The position numbers and the translations under genes are program-made. The notes below the pieces were generated by a model. It was given only the letters and a program-made list of their open reading frames with translations. It made no database searches and was not told where the DNA came from. From the NCBI GenBank assembly GCA_017560175.1, contig JAFYOK010000115.1, positions 1 to 17,751 on the forward strand: a stretch of 17,751 bases of DNA. Reading direction: 5' to 3'. The DNA is from Clostridia bacterium (lineage in GTDB: Bacteria; Bacillota; Clostridia; Oscillospirales; Butyricicoccaceae). Every line of letters starts with the position of its first letter. Position 1 is the first letter of the stretch. Below, piece by piece: positions 1-6,439 of this stretch.

Positions 1-84
1 ATCGTATCGTCGGGTGCAGGCACATGGGGCCCACGTATGCGTACAGGTACCATCAGCGAAGTTGTAGAGATCATCATAGAGTAA
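1..84 (+). CDS. C-terminal end of a probable metallophosphoesterase (partial)
   Basis: Only the last 27 codons are in the window, in frame 1 and ending at TAA (82-84). The readable tail includes GTWGPRMRTG followed by SEVVEI. From memory, this G-x-GTWGPP-x-R-x-G...SEI pattern is the C-terminal strand region of calcineurin-like metallophosphoesterases of the YkuE type, whose catalytic metal-binding motifs would lie upstream. No active-site residue is visible here, so the family call rests on this tail alone. The gene converges on rodA and shares the terminator at 88-115. Another family with a similar C-terminal strand cannot be excluded. Confidence 0.45.
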   Translation: MVSSGAGTWGPRMRTGTISEVVEIIIE

Positions 85-87
85 AGA

Positions 88-115
88 AAAAGCACCCTCG
101 ACGAGGGTGCTTTTC
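88..115. terminator. Bidirectional Rho-independent terminator between the upstream gene and rodA
   Basis: GCACCCTC (92-99) pairs with GAGGGTGC (103-110) around a 3-nt loop. An A-run lies on the left and TTTT on the right, so the hairpin can terminate both the + strand phosphoesterase transcript and the - strand rodA transcript. On the rodA side it sits directly beyond the detached rodA tail copy (122-163), which suggests that this copy marks the ancestral rodA end. Confidence 0.85.
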
Positions 116-121
116 AGTTGC

Positions 122-163
122 TTACTTGAGTCGATCGGGGCGCTTGCGCATCTGCAGTCCGCA
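122..163 (-). pseudogene. Detached second copy of the last 13 codons plus stop of rodA
   Basis: Read on the - strand this stretch encodes CGLQMRKRPDRLK followed by TAA, exactly the C-terminus of the intact rodA (283-324). The two 42-nt copies differ at 9 nucleotides and every difference is synonymous (for example CTG/TTA, CGC/CGT, CGA/AGA, CTC/TTA, AAG/AAA). Similarity stops upstream of the TGC codon and fades a few bases after the stop. There is no start codon or upstream coding sequence, so this is a fragment rather than a gene. A non-coding duplicate would be expected to gain non-synonymous changes too, so I infer that both copies diverged while functional and were later brought together. 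Confidence 0.8.
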
Positions 164-282
164 GTTCCCCAAATGGCAGGCCATTCGGGGGCCCCGGGAA
201 ATGGAATAGATTTTGCCAAAATAAATTCGGCAAAATCAGACGCTGCACAAGCAGCGCCGGGCAGAAGCCCGGTTAGGTCTGC
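164..282 (-). repeat. Hairpin-rich 119-bp insert between the two rodA tails
   Basis: No coding potential is seen. On the rodA strand the insert reads as a run of hairpins: an outer CAGAC...GTCTG stem enclosing CCGGGC/GCCCGG and CGCTGC/GCAGCG stems (a three-way-junction shape); then GATTTTGCC/GGCAAAATC with an 11-nt loop; then CCCCGAATGG/CCATTTGGGG with a 4-nt loop. The last hairpin ends 3 nt before the detached rodA tail. The first hairpins could end rodA transcripts. Its order and size resemble the insert at 6143-6273. It may be a small non-autonomous mobile repeat, but no terminal repeats or target duplication could be defined. Confidence 0.6.
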
Positions 283-1422
283 TTATTTTAATCTGTCGGG
301 ACGCTTACGCATCTGTAATCCGCAGACCATGCCGAGAGCGGCATACATGGTCATGACCGAAGTACCGCCATAACTAATGAAGGGGAGGGTCAGACCGATG
401 ACCGGCATGATGCCCAGACACATGCCGACATTGATGAGGATCTGTACCATGAACATGGTGCCGATGCCGATACACATGAGATAGCCGAAGCGGTTGTCGG
501 CCTTGCCTGCATCGAAGAAGATCTTCCATACAAGGAAGGTCAGAATGAGCAGCACCACCATGGCGCCGATAAATCCCCATTCTTCACAGATTGTGGAAAA
601 GATAAAGTCGGTGTGCTTGGAGGGCAGCTTGTTGTGCTGGGTCATGAGGCCGTTGAGATAGCCCTGGCCGCGGAGCTGTCCGGCACCGACCGTCATCATA
701 CTGCGCAGGCCGTTGAAGGCGATATCGGGATTGACCGAAGGATCAAAAAGGACAAGGATACGAACCTTCTGGTAGCCTTTGAGGAAAAACATCCATATAG
801 GAACCAGCGCTGCGGCACCGGCGGCACACAGCGGCAGAAAGATCTTCATGGAGAGGCCGGAAGCAAAGAGCATGAAGACAAAGATGCCCAGATAAGCCAG
901 ACACATACCAAGGTCGCCCGAAATGATGTAGATGACACCGACCAGCACCATGGTATGGGCGGTCAGCTGACCTAAGGCGATGAGGCTGTCCAGTTTGTCT
1001 TTTAAAATATAAATGTGGCGTGAAAATGTAAAGATATAGATCAGCTTGCCGATCTCAGCGGGCTGGATGCCCAACGGAATGGGAATACCCAGGTCTTCCA
1101 GGCGGATCCAGCTGCGGTTGCCGGTATCGCCTTCGGTACCCAGAACGATCAGGCTGAGCTGGAAGAGCAGATTGAAAACATAGGCCCACAGCCAGAAGTC
1201 GCCGAATTTTTCAAGGTCGACAGCCGACACGAAGAAGTAGGCGAAAATGCCGATGACAATGGCCAGACCCTGGATCATGATGAAGCGGCTGCCGCCACTC
1301 ATAGCCAGCGAAGCACTGTGGATGGCTACAAGACCGATGCCCGACAGCAGCAGAGCGATGAAAAGCAGACCGAGGTCACATTTTTTAATATAGTCCCAAA
1401 GGGCGTCGAAAAGAGATTTCAT
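283..1422 (-). CDS. rodA: RodA, SEDS-family peptidoglycan glycosyltransferase
   Basis: This 379-residue polytopic membrane protein belongs to the SEDS (RodA/FtsW/SpoVE) family. These enzymes polymerise lipid II into glycan strands with a class B PBP during cell elongation. Visible family signatures are QPAEIGKL (120-127), the extracellular loop LPSKHTDFIF (266-275) with the conserved Asp272 needed for polymerase activity in the family, and LPFISYGGTS (346-355) near the C-terminus. Hydrophobic segments run the whole length, as expected for about 10 helices. The ATG at 1420-1422 is preceded by AAGGAGA at good spacing. Length is typical for RodA. RodA is favoured over FtsW by the HTDFIF loop and the overall sequence; SpoVE-like roles cannot be excluded. 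The last 14 codons are duplicated downstream (122-163), so the 3' end may come from recombination. Confidence 0.93.
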   Translation of the reverse strand: MKSLFDALWDYIKKCDLGLLFIALLLSGIGLVAIHSASLAMSGGSRFIMIQGLAIVIGIFAYFFVSAVDLEKFGDFWLWAYVFNLLFQLSLIVLGTEGDTGNRSWIRLEDLGIPIPLGIQPAEIGKLIYIFTFSRHIYILKDKLDSLIALGQLTAHTMVLVGVIYIISGDLGMCLAYLGIFVFMLFASGLSMKIFLPLCAAGAAALVPIWMFFLKGYQKVRILVLFDPSVNPDIAFNGLRSMMTVGAGQLRGQGYLNGLMTQHNKLPSKHTDFIFSTICEEWGFIGAMVVLLILTFLVWKIFFDAGKADNRFGYLMCIGIGTMFMVQILINVGMCLGIMPVIGLTLPFISYGGTSVMTMYAALGMVCGLQMRKRPDRLK

Positions 1423-1457
1423 GGAGTCTCCTTATATATAAATCGGGATACAGATTT

Positions 1458-1486
1458 ATTGTAGCACGGGGAGAAGAGATATTCAA
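1458..1486 (-). promoter_or_regulatory. Probable sigma-A promoter for rodA
   Basis: Read on the - strand, TTGAAT (1481-1486) is followed 17 bp later by TACAAT (1458-1463), each close to the -35 and -10 consensus. It lies about 36 bp upstream of the rodA start codon. Nothing else in the divergent spacer matches as well on this strand. Confidence 0.55.
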
Positions 1487-1520
1487 TCGTTTCCCAAGTG
1501 TGAGAAAAAACAAGATGGGT

Positions 1521-1550
1521 CTTTCTTTCGTCAAAAGAAAGTGTTAGAAT
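1521..1550 (+). promoter_or_regulatory. Candidate promoter with inverted repeat upstream of tsaE
   Basis: TAGAAT (1545-1550) can serve as a -10 element for the tsaE operon. No good -35 is seen. Instead the expected region is an inverted repeat, CTTTCTT (1521-1527) and AAGAAAG (1535-1541). It could be an operator or part of an activator-dependent promoter. Confidence 0.35.
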
Positions 1551-1588
1551 AAGTTTGAGTAATGTCGAAATCTTAAGGAGATATCACA

Positions 1589-2011
1589 TTGGAAAAACAG
1601 ATCTATACCACCTGCTCGCCGGAAGAAACCGAGGCGCTGGGCGCCGCGCTGGCTTTGCAGGCAGAAAATTATAAGGTCATCGCCATGTTTGGCGGTATGG
1701 GCAGCGGCAAGACCGCTATGACCCGCGGCATTGCCCGTGCGCTGGGCAGCACCGATGCCGTCGCCAGTCCCACTTATACCATCGTCAATGAATACCGCGG
1801 CCGCCGCAAGGTCTGCCATTTTGATATGTACCGTATCGAAAGCGAAGAAGGCCTGTGGGAGATCGGCTGGGAGGATTACCTGGAAAGCGGCAGCCTGTGC
1901 GTTGTCGAATGGAGCGAGAATGTTCTGCATGCTCTGCCCAAAGAGACCCTCAAAGTCTCCTTTGAGACCATTGACCAAGAAACAAGAAAGATCACGGTGG
2001 AAAACTTATGA
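1589..2011 (+). CDS. tsaE: TsaE, ATPase of the t6A tRNA-modification complex
   Basis: This 140-residue P-loop ATPase is the TsaE/YjeE family member that works with TsaB and TsaD to put N6-threonylcarbamoyl on A37 of ANN-decoding tRNAs in the cytoplasm. The Walker A motif GGMGSGKT is at 35-42. Family motifs SPTYTIVNEY (60-69), HFDMYR (77-82) and VVEWSE (105-110) follow in the usual order. The start is TTG (1589-1591), chosen because AAGGAG (1575-1580) lies 8 nt upstream and no ATG fits. Length is normal for the family. Its stop overlaps the tsaB start as ATGA, implying translational coupling. It is the first gene of the tsaE-tsaB-rpiB-upp operon. Confidence 0.93.
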   Translation: MEKQIYTTCSPEETEALGAALALQAENYKVIAMFGGMGSGKTAMTRGIARALGSTDAVASPTYTIVNEYRGRRKVCHFDMYRIESEEGLWEIGWEDYLESGSLCVVEWSENVLHALPKETLKVSFETIDQETRKITVENL

Positions 2012-2691
2012 GAATACTTGCTATTGATACATCGGGCCGCCTGGCTTCCTGCTCTCTCTATGAAGACGGCAAGGAAGTGGCTTCCTGCACAAGAGATTCC
2101 CAGATGGACCACAGCCGTACCATTCTTCCTCTCTGTGAGGAGATGGTTCGCGAGCAGGGTCTGACCTTTAAGGACATCGATGCCTATGCTGCCGCTGTCG
2201 GCCCCGGTTCCTTTACCGGCATCCGCATCGGTGTTGCTGCCGTCAAGGGCTTTGCTCTGTCCGGCAACAAGCCTGCTGCCGGTATCTCCACGCTGGAAGC
2301 TACCGCAGCCCTGGTCCCTCAGGAGGGACTGATCTGCTCGATCATCCGCGCCCGCGAGAATGAGTATTTCTATGGCTTCTTCCGCAATGTCCGCGGCGAG
2401 CTCTACCGCATCTGCGACGATGAGTGCATGAGCGGCAGTGAACTGAAAAGCATCCTCTATGGTGCCGACTGGCTGCTGTGCGGCGACGGTGCCGAGGACT
2501 TTTTAAAGAACAACCCCTGCGACTGGAAATGGAAGGTCGAACTGACAGGGGTTGGTCAGCACGCATCGGGCGTTGCCAAGTGTGCCTGGGAACTGGCACA
2601 GTGCGACAGCCTGAGCGACGGTAATGATATTATGCCTGTTTATCTCAAGAAAACACAGGCTGAAAGAATGAGGGAGGAAAAGACAAAATGA
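2008..2691 (+). CDS. tsaB: TsaB, t6A tRNA-modification complex scaffold subunit
   Basis: This 227-residue protein has the ASKHA-fold N-terminus of TsaB: MRILAIDTS (1-9) is the phosphate-1 strand, HSRTILPL is the region that contacts TsaD, and VGPGSFTGIRIG is the family signature. TsaB is a catalytically inactive paralogue of TsaD that bridges TsaD and TsaE. Length fits the usual 220-235 residues. The start is fixed by the ATGA overlap with tsaE, and the stop again overlaps the next start (rpiB, 2688). In many Firmicutes rimI and tsaD follow tsaB. Here neither is present, so tsaD must be elsewhere. Confidence 0.93.
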   Translation: MRILAIDTSGRLASCSLYEDGKEVASCTRDSQMDHSRTILPLCEEMVREQGLTFKDIDAYAAAVGPGSFTGIRIGVAAVKGFALSGNKPAAGISTLEATAALVPQEGLICSIIRARENEYFYGFFRNVRGELYRICDDECMSGSELKSILYGADWLLCGDGAEDFLKNNPCDWKWKVELTGVGQHASGVAKCAWELAQCDSLSDGNDIMPVYLKKTQAERMREEKTK

Positions 2692-3128
2692 AAGTAGTAA
2701 TCGGTTCCGATCACGCCGGCTTCAGCCTGAAGGAAGCCATCAAGAAGCATCTGGAAGCTGCCGGCCATGAAGTTATGGACAAGGGCACCAACGATACAAG
2801 CTCCTGCCATTATCCCATCTATGCAGAGGCTGTTGCCAACGCCATCGTCGCCGGCGAGGCTGAGCGCGGCATTCTGGTCTGCGGCACAGGTATTGGTATG
2901 TCCATCGCTGCCAATAAGGTCAAGGGCATCCGTGCAGCTGCTGTTTCCGACTGCTTCACAGCAGAGGCTACAAGACTGCACAACGATACACACATCATCT
3001 GCATCGGCGAGCGTACCGTCGGCCCCGGCCTGGCATTCAAGCTGGTTGATACATTCCTGAACACAGCCTTTGAGGGCGGCCGTCACCAGACACGCGTCGA
3101 CATGATGATGGCGATCGAGGAGAAGTAA
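2688..3128 (+). CDS. rpiB: RpiB, ribose-5-phosphate isomerase B
   Basis: This 146-residue RpiB/LacA/LacB-family sugar-phosphate isomerase interconverts ribose 5-phosphate and ribulose 5-phosphate in the non-oxidative pentose phosphate pathway. Key residues are Asp8-His9 in GSDHAG, catalytic Cys65 in CGTGIGMSIAANK (the anion-hole loop follows it), and His98 in RLHND. The family length is about 145-150. It is coupled to tsaB by an ATGA overlap and followed 6 nt later by upp, which makes a small nucleotide-precursor pair: ribose phosphate supply for PRPP, then PRPP use by Upp. RpiB is preferred over LacA/LacB because no galactose-pathway genes are near. Confidence 0.93.
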   Translation: MKVVIGSDHAGFSLKEAIKKHLEAAGHEVMDKGTNDTSSCHYPIYAEAVANAIVAGEAERGILVCGTGIGMSIAANKVKGIRAAAVSDCFTAEATRLHNDTHIICIGERTVGPGLAFKLVDTFLNTAFEGGRHQTRVDMMMAIEEK

Positions 3129-3134
3129 AACACT

Positions 3135-3758
3135 ATGGCAACCGTTCTGAATCATCCTCTGGTTGGCCACAAGATGGCCATCCTGCGCGATAAGAATACA
3201 GGTACAAAGCAGTTCAGAGAGACCGTCAGCGAGATCTCCATGCTGGTCTGCTATGAAGCCACCCGCGATCTGCCCACCGAGAAGGTCGAGATCGAGACCC
3301 CCATCTGTAAGACAGAATGTGACGTTCTGGCCGGCAGAAAGCTGGCTGTTGTTCCCATTCTGCGTGCCGGTCTCGGCATGGTCGATGGTGTTCTGTCGAT
3401 GGTTCCTGCAGCAAAGATCGGTCATATCGGTCTGTACCGCAACGAGGAGACTCTGGAGCCTGTCGAATACTTCTGCAAGCTGCCTGCCGATATCGGCGAG
3501 CGCGAGATCTTCCTGGTCGATCCCATGCTGGCTACCGGCGGTTCGGCCTGCGATGCCATCCGTCAGCTGAAGGCACATGGCGCAAAGCGTATTCGCTTCC
3601 TCTGCATTGTTGCTGCCCCCGTTGGCATTGAGCGTGTGGAGAAGGAACATCCCGATGTTCCCATTTATGCTGCTGTTGTAGATGAATGCCTCAATGAGCA
3701 TGGCTACATCGTTCCCGGTCTGGGCGACTGCGGCGACCGTATTTTTGGCACAAAGTAA
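3135..3758 (+). CDS. upp: Upp, uracil phosphoribosyltransferase
   Basis: This 207-residue enzyme of the type I PRTase fold joins uracil and PRPP to give UMP for pyrimidine salvage. The PRPP-binding signature DPMLATGGSA (around 129-138) and the C-terminal uracil-binding region GLGDCGDR are both intact. The N-terminus NHPLVGHKM...LRDK is also characteristic. The GAGGAGA ribosome binding site overlaps the end of rpiB. It is the last gene of the operon and is followed at once by a strong terminator. Length matches the 208-209 residues usual for bacteria. Confidence 0.95.
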   Translation: MATVLNHPLVGHKMAILRDKNTGTKQFRETVSEISMLVCYEATRDLPTEKVEIETPICKTECDVLAGRKLAVVPILRAGLGMVDGVLSMVPAAKIGHIGLYRNEETLEPVEYFCKLPADIGEREIFLVDPMLATGGSACDAIRQLKAHGAKRIRFLCIVAAPVGIERVEKEHPDVPIYAAVVDECLNEHGYIVPGLGDCGDRIFGTK

Positions 3759-3768
3759 AAATAAGCGT

Positions 3769-3799
3769 AAAAAAACCACCTCATCCGAGGTGGTTTTTT
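3769..3799. terminator. Bidirectional terminator between upp and the carboxypeptidase gene
   Basis: CCACCTC (3776-3782) pairs with GAGGTGG (3787-3793) around ATCC. It is flanked by seven A on the left and six T on the right, so it works for both convergent transcripts. Its right arm lies 15 nt from the stop of the - strand gene. Confidence 0.92.
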
Positions 3800-3814
3800 C
3801 TTATGTCTTACGAA

Positions 3815-5155
3815 TTATCTCGAACGGTTGGTACGGCTTCTGGAGCGGCTGCCCGAATAGGACGAGCGGTAGTTACCGCCGCGGCGACGGCGCTTGCGGC
3901 GGCCGAAGAAGCCCAGCAGGAAGATGGCAACAACGGCCAGCAGAAGCAGAACGGCAATGATCTTGAAGAAGGTGCCCGAGAAAATACCCAGGATTGCATC
4001 GATGATGAAGAGCCATGTGGAACGCTGGACATCATCGTTAGCGACCAGATTGAGGGTGATATACTCTCTGCCGTTGTAGCTGTAGGTGGCAGAGCCCAGT
4101 ACATCGCCCTTGGCGATGGGAGCCTTGATCTCTTCGTTGATCTGAACTTCGCAGGTGACATCGCTCTGCTTGAAGTCGACGGGGAGCAGAGCAGTGTAGC
4201 CGTTTTCGGGAACCAGAACAACGGTATCAACGTCCTTACCCAACGCAACGGGTGCCTCAGTGACAGGATCGGTGCCGGTGACCATCGACTGGATCTGGAA
4301 GCCGGATTTGACATAGTCCAGCAGCTTGATGGTCTCGGTCATGCTGCCCATGGTACCGTCTTCGGCCTTGGTGGCACCCAGAACGACGGTGACATAGGTC
4401 AGATCACCCGACTGGATGCCGCTGACCAGGCAAAGGCCTGCAGGGGTGGTCGAACCGGTCTTGATGCCGATGGCGCCTTCATAGTAGTAGTCGCGGCTGC
4501 GCCACAGGGAGATCAGATGGTTGGTGGTGGAAATGGTCTGTTCACCGTGCATGTTGGTGGCAGGGAGAACGGTCTTGTCGATCTTGACGATCTCGGCAAA
4601 GGTGCCGTTGGTCATGGCATACTGAGAGATTTTCAGCAGATCGCGTGCGGTGGTATAGTGGTTTTCATCATGGAGACCGTGGGCATTGACGAAGTTGGTA
4701 TTGGTACAGCCCAGCTCCTTGGCCTTGTTGTTCATCAGTTCAACAAAGGCGGGGATCGAACCGGAGATATGCTCAGCCAGCGCATTGGCGGCATCGTTGC
4801 CCGAAGCGACCAGCAGATAGGTGATCATATTGAGCATATTCATCTGCTCGCCTTCCTTGAGCATAACGCTGCTGCCGCTGTTTTCCAGCAGTTTGACGGC
4901 GTTGCCCGAAACGGTAACGGTATCATTGAGGTTGCCGTATTCCAGCGCCAGGATAGCGGTCATGATCTTGGTGGTAGAAGCAGGGTAGAGGCGTTCGTCG
5001 GGATTCTGTTCAAAGACGATCTCGCCTGTGGTCATCTCACCGACGATGGCACCCTTGGCAGCGAGGGTGGGCGGCGTGAGGGCATAGGCCTCCAGGCCCA
5101 GACTGCAGGTCATGCAGAAGATGGCTAAAAAGAACGCAGCGATTTTTTTAAGCAT
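3815..5155 (-). CDS. D-alanyl-D-alanine carboxypeptidase (DacA/DacF-type PBP) with Arg/Ser-rich tail
   Basis: This 446-residue low-molecular-weight penicillin-binding protein trims the terminal D-Ala of peptidoglycan pentapeptides outside the membrane. A signal peptide (MLKKIAAFFLAIFCMTCSLG...AYA, about 1-25) leads to the peptidase S11 domain with SxxK at Ser60-Lys63 (STTK), SGN at 118-120 and KTG at 232-234. A PBP5-like C-terminal domain follows to about 380. A hydrophobic anchor (about 396-416) precedes a very basic tail, RRKRRRRGG then repeated SR pairs (12 Arg in 28 residues). I chose the ATG at 5153-5155 because GGGAGG lies about 8 nt upstream and the signal peptide starts there. A longer in-frame ATG at 5266 has neither. 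The tail would be cytoplasmic if the anchor spans once. DacF or DacB subtype cannot be decided. Confidence 0.9.
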   Translation of the reverse strand: MLKKIAAFFLAIFCMTCSLGLEAYALTPPTLAAKGAIVGEMTTGEIVFEQNPDERLYPASTTKIMTAILALEYGNLNDTVTVSGNAVKLLENSGSSVMLKEGEQMNMLNMITYLLVASGNDAANALAEHISGSIPAFVELMNNKAKELGCTNTNFVNAHGLHDENHYTTARDLLKISQYAMTNGTFAEIVKIDKTVLPATNMHGEQTISTTNHLISLWRSRDYYYEGAIGIKTGSTTPAGLCLVSGIQSGDLTYVTVVLGATKAEDGTMGSMTETIKLLDYVKSGFQIQSMVTGTDPVTEAPVALGKDVDTVVLVPENGYTALLPVDFKQSDVTCEVQINEEIKAPIAKGDVLGSATYSYNGREYITLNLVANDDVQRSTWLFIIDAILGIFSGTFFKIIAVLLLLAVVAIFLLGFFGRRKRRRRGGNYRSSYSGSRSRSRTNRSR

Positions 5156-5254
5156 GGACAATTCCTCCCAATAGGTAATGGTATTGTGAAATCCGGGAAA
5201 GCGGTCCTGCAGGCAGGGCAAAAACTTTCGTCGGTTAAATTCACGAAACATCTT

Positions 5255-5281
5255 TTGACTTTGCAAAAACCATGATATAAT
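5255..5281 (+). promoter_or_regulatory. Candidate promoter for the response regulator gene
   Basis: TTGACT (5255-5260) and a perfect TATAAT (5276-5281) are separated by 15 bp, shorter than the ideal 17. A second TATAAT at 5361-5366 lies closer to the gene but lacks a clear -35. The 291-bp spacer between the divergent genes holds nothing else recognisable. The carboxypeptidase promoter was not found with confidence. Confidence 0.4.
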
Positions 5282-5446
5282 AGCCTTGCAGGCAGTATTC
5301 TTTATGGCTGCATAAACTGTGGGATCAGCCTGTGTATATAAGAACAGACAAAAACCACTATATAATAAAGTGTATCAAAAAGCCCCATTCTTTTCAATCC
5401 TATTTACAAATTATTTGCCATTTCGATATCGGAAGAGGAGGACATT

Positions 5447-6142
5447 ATGAGAATTCTTGTAGTCGATGATGAGAAGCTGCTGGTCAAAGGTATTACCTTC
5501 AATCTGGAAAATGACGGCTATACCGTCGATGGCGCTTATGACGGACAGCAGGCGCTGGAACTCTTTCAGCAGAACACATACGATCTGATCATCCTCGACC
5601 TGATGCTGCCTATTTATGATGGCCTGTCCCTCTGCCGTAAGATTCGTGAGACCAGCGAGGTCCCCATTATCATGCTGACTGCCAAGGGTGAGATTTCCGA
5701 CAAGATCCTCGGCCTGGAGTATGGCGCTGATGACTATATGACCAAGCCTTTTGATATTCTGGAGCTCAAGACACGCATCAAGACAATTCTGCGCCGCAGC
5801 ACCCGTGTGGCTCAGAGTGAGACCAAGGTGGAAAGTGTGCTGACAGCCAAGGATCTGCGTGTTGACCTGATCAAGCGTACCGTAGAGATCCGCAATGAGA
5901 CCCCCGATCTGACGGCCAAGGAGTTTGATCTCTTTGTCATGCTCATGCGCAGCGCCGGTACGGTCTTTTCCCGAGATAAGCTGTTGGAAAATGTCTGGGG
6001 TTATGGTTACCCCGGTGACATCCGCACGGTAGATGTACACATCCGCCGTATCCGTGAAAAGATCGAAAAGGACGACGCCAACCCCGAATATATCATGACC
6101 AAGTGGGGCGTAGGTTACTACTTCAACGATCCTGCGAAATAA
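5447..6142 (+). CDS. OmpR/PhoB-family response regulator
   Basis: This 231-residue two-component response regulator has a receiver domain (about 1-118) and a winged-helix DNA-binding domain (about 130-229). The receiver has the acidic pair Asp7-Asp8, phosphoacceptor Asp51 (ILDLMLP), Thr78 (MLTAK) and Lys100 (TKPF). The effector shows LTAKEFDLF, SRDKLLENVWG and the recognition-helix region RTVDVHIRRIREKI. GAGGAGG precedes the ATG by 7 nt. The cognate kinase at 6648 is on the same strand but separated by about 500 bp of repeats. The last 13 codons plus stop recur at 6274-6315. It probably controls envelope functions given the neighbouring lipoprotein and carboxypeptidase, but this is inference from context. 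Confidence 0.93.
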   Translation: MRILVVDDEKLLVKGITFNLENDGYTVDGAYDGQQALELFQQNTYDLIILDLMLPIYDGLSLCRKIRETSEVPIIMLTAKGEISDKILGLEYGADDYMTKPFDILELKTRIKTILRRSTRVAQSETKVESVLTAKDLRVDLIKRTVEIRNETPDLTAKEFDLFVMLMRSAGTVFSRDKLLENVWGYGYPGDIRTVDVHIRRIREKIEKDDANPEYIMTKWGVGYYFNDPAK

Positions 6143-6273
6143 AGACACACAGACCTTGAACCCCTCGTCCCCCTCGGAGAGAGGAAGGGGGTATATGGGG
6201 GAAACGCTGTTTCCGCCCGTAAATCGCGTCGGTGCAGCCGGTTTGCTGCTTCCGCAGAAGCAGCCGCGATTTA
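6143..6273 (+). repeat. Hairpin-rich 131-bp insert between the two response-regulator tails
   Basis: This is non-coding and rich in inverted repeats: GGAAAC/GTTTCC (around 6200-6214), GCTGCTT/AAGCAGC, and a long-range pair TAAATCGCG (6220-6228) with CGCGATTTA (6265-6273). The last arm ends exactly where the detached gene tail begins. Together with the insert behind rodA it shares the string CAGACCT near its start, similar length and the same hairpin-then-tail order. It is part of the 505-bp gap between the regulator and kinase genes. Confidence 0.6.
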
Positions 6274-6315
6274 AAGTGGGGCGTAGGTTATTATTTCAAC
6301 GACCCTGCGAAGTAG
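6274..6315 (+). pseudogene. Detached second copy of the last 13 codons plus stop of the response regulator gene
   Basis: The 42 nt encode KWGVGYYFNDPAK and TAG, identical in protein to the true end at 6101-6142. The copies differ at 5 nucleotides, all synonymous (TAC/TAT twice, GAT/GAC, AAA/AAG, and stop TAA/TAG). Upstream similarity ends exactly at the AAG codon. No start or preceding frame exists, so it is a fragment. As with rodA, the purely synonymous differences mean that the copies diverged while both encoded protein. Confidence 0.85.
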
Positions 6316-6433
6316 GGCGATTTGTAAATCGCCCGTGAAGCGTGTCCTTCGGACACATGAAGCGGCTTCGCCGTGAAGCGTACCTGCGGTGCATGAAGCG
6401 TACTGCGTACATGATTGTGTCTGCGACGCATAA
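6315..6433 (+). repeat. Array of short hairpins joined by TGAAGC
   Basis: A palindrome GGGCGATTT/AAATCGCCC (6315-6334) is followed by four units, each starting TGAAGC (6336, 6358, 6374, 6394) and carrying a different small hairpin: GTGTCC-TTC-GGACAC, GGC-TTC-GCC, GTACCTGCGGTGC and GTACTGCGTAC. A degenerate fifth unit begins at 6412. The linker is constant while the hairpins vary, at 16-22 bp spacing. This layout is like the TTCAT-hairpin intergenic arrays I recall from gut Clostridia. There is no coding potential. It could form stable RNA stems that end or protect the regulator transcript. Confidence 0.7.
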
Positions 6434-6439
6434 AATAGT

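Noticed and set aside
2640..3779. 379-codon - strand open frame opposite rpiB and upp
   Set aside because: Antisense to two clearly conserved enzymes and runs through the terminator.
3803..5128. Long + strand open frame opposite the carboxypeptidase gene
   Set aside because: It lies antisense to a gene with intact SxxK, SGN and KTG motifs and has a low-complexity, Gly/Asp/Val-rich translation typical of a shadow frame. No ribosome binding site.
5153..5266. Upstream ATG at 5266 as carboxypeptidase start
   Set aside because: It would put 37 polar residues before a clear signal peptide and lacks a ribosome binding site, while the ATG at 5155 has GGGAGG.
6156..6338. 60-codon + strand open frame in the repeat region
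   Set aside because: It runs through hairpin repeats and the out-of-frame regulator tail copy. No family features and no ribosome site.
6315..6433. CRISPR array
   Set aside because: The repeated TGAAGC unit is only 6 nt and the intervening parts are self-complementary hairpins of 10-16 nt, not spacers.
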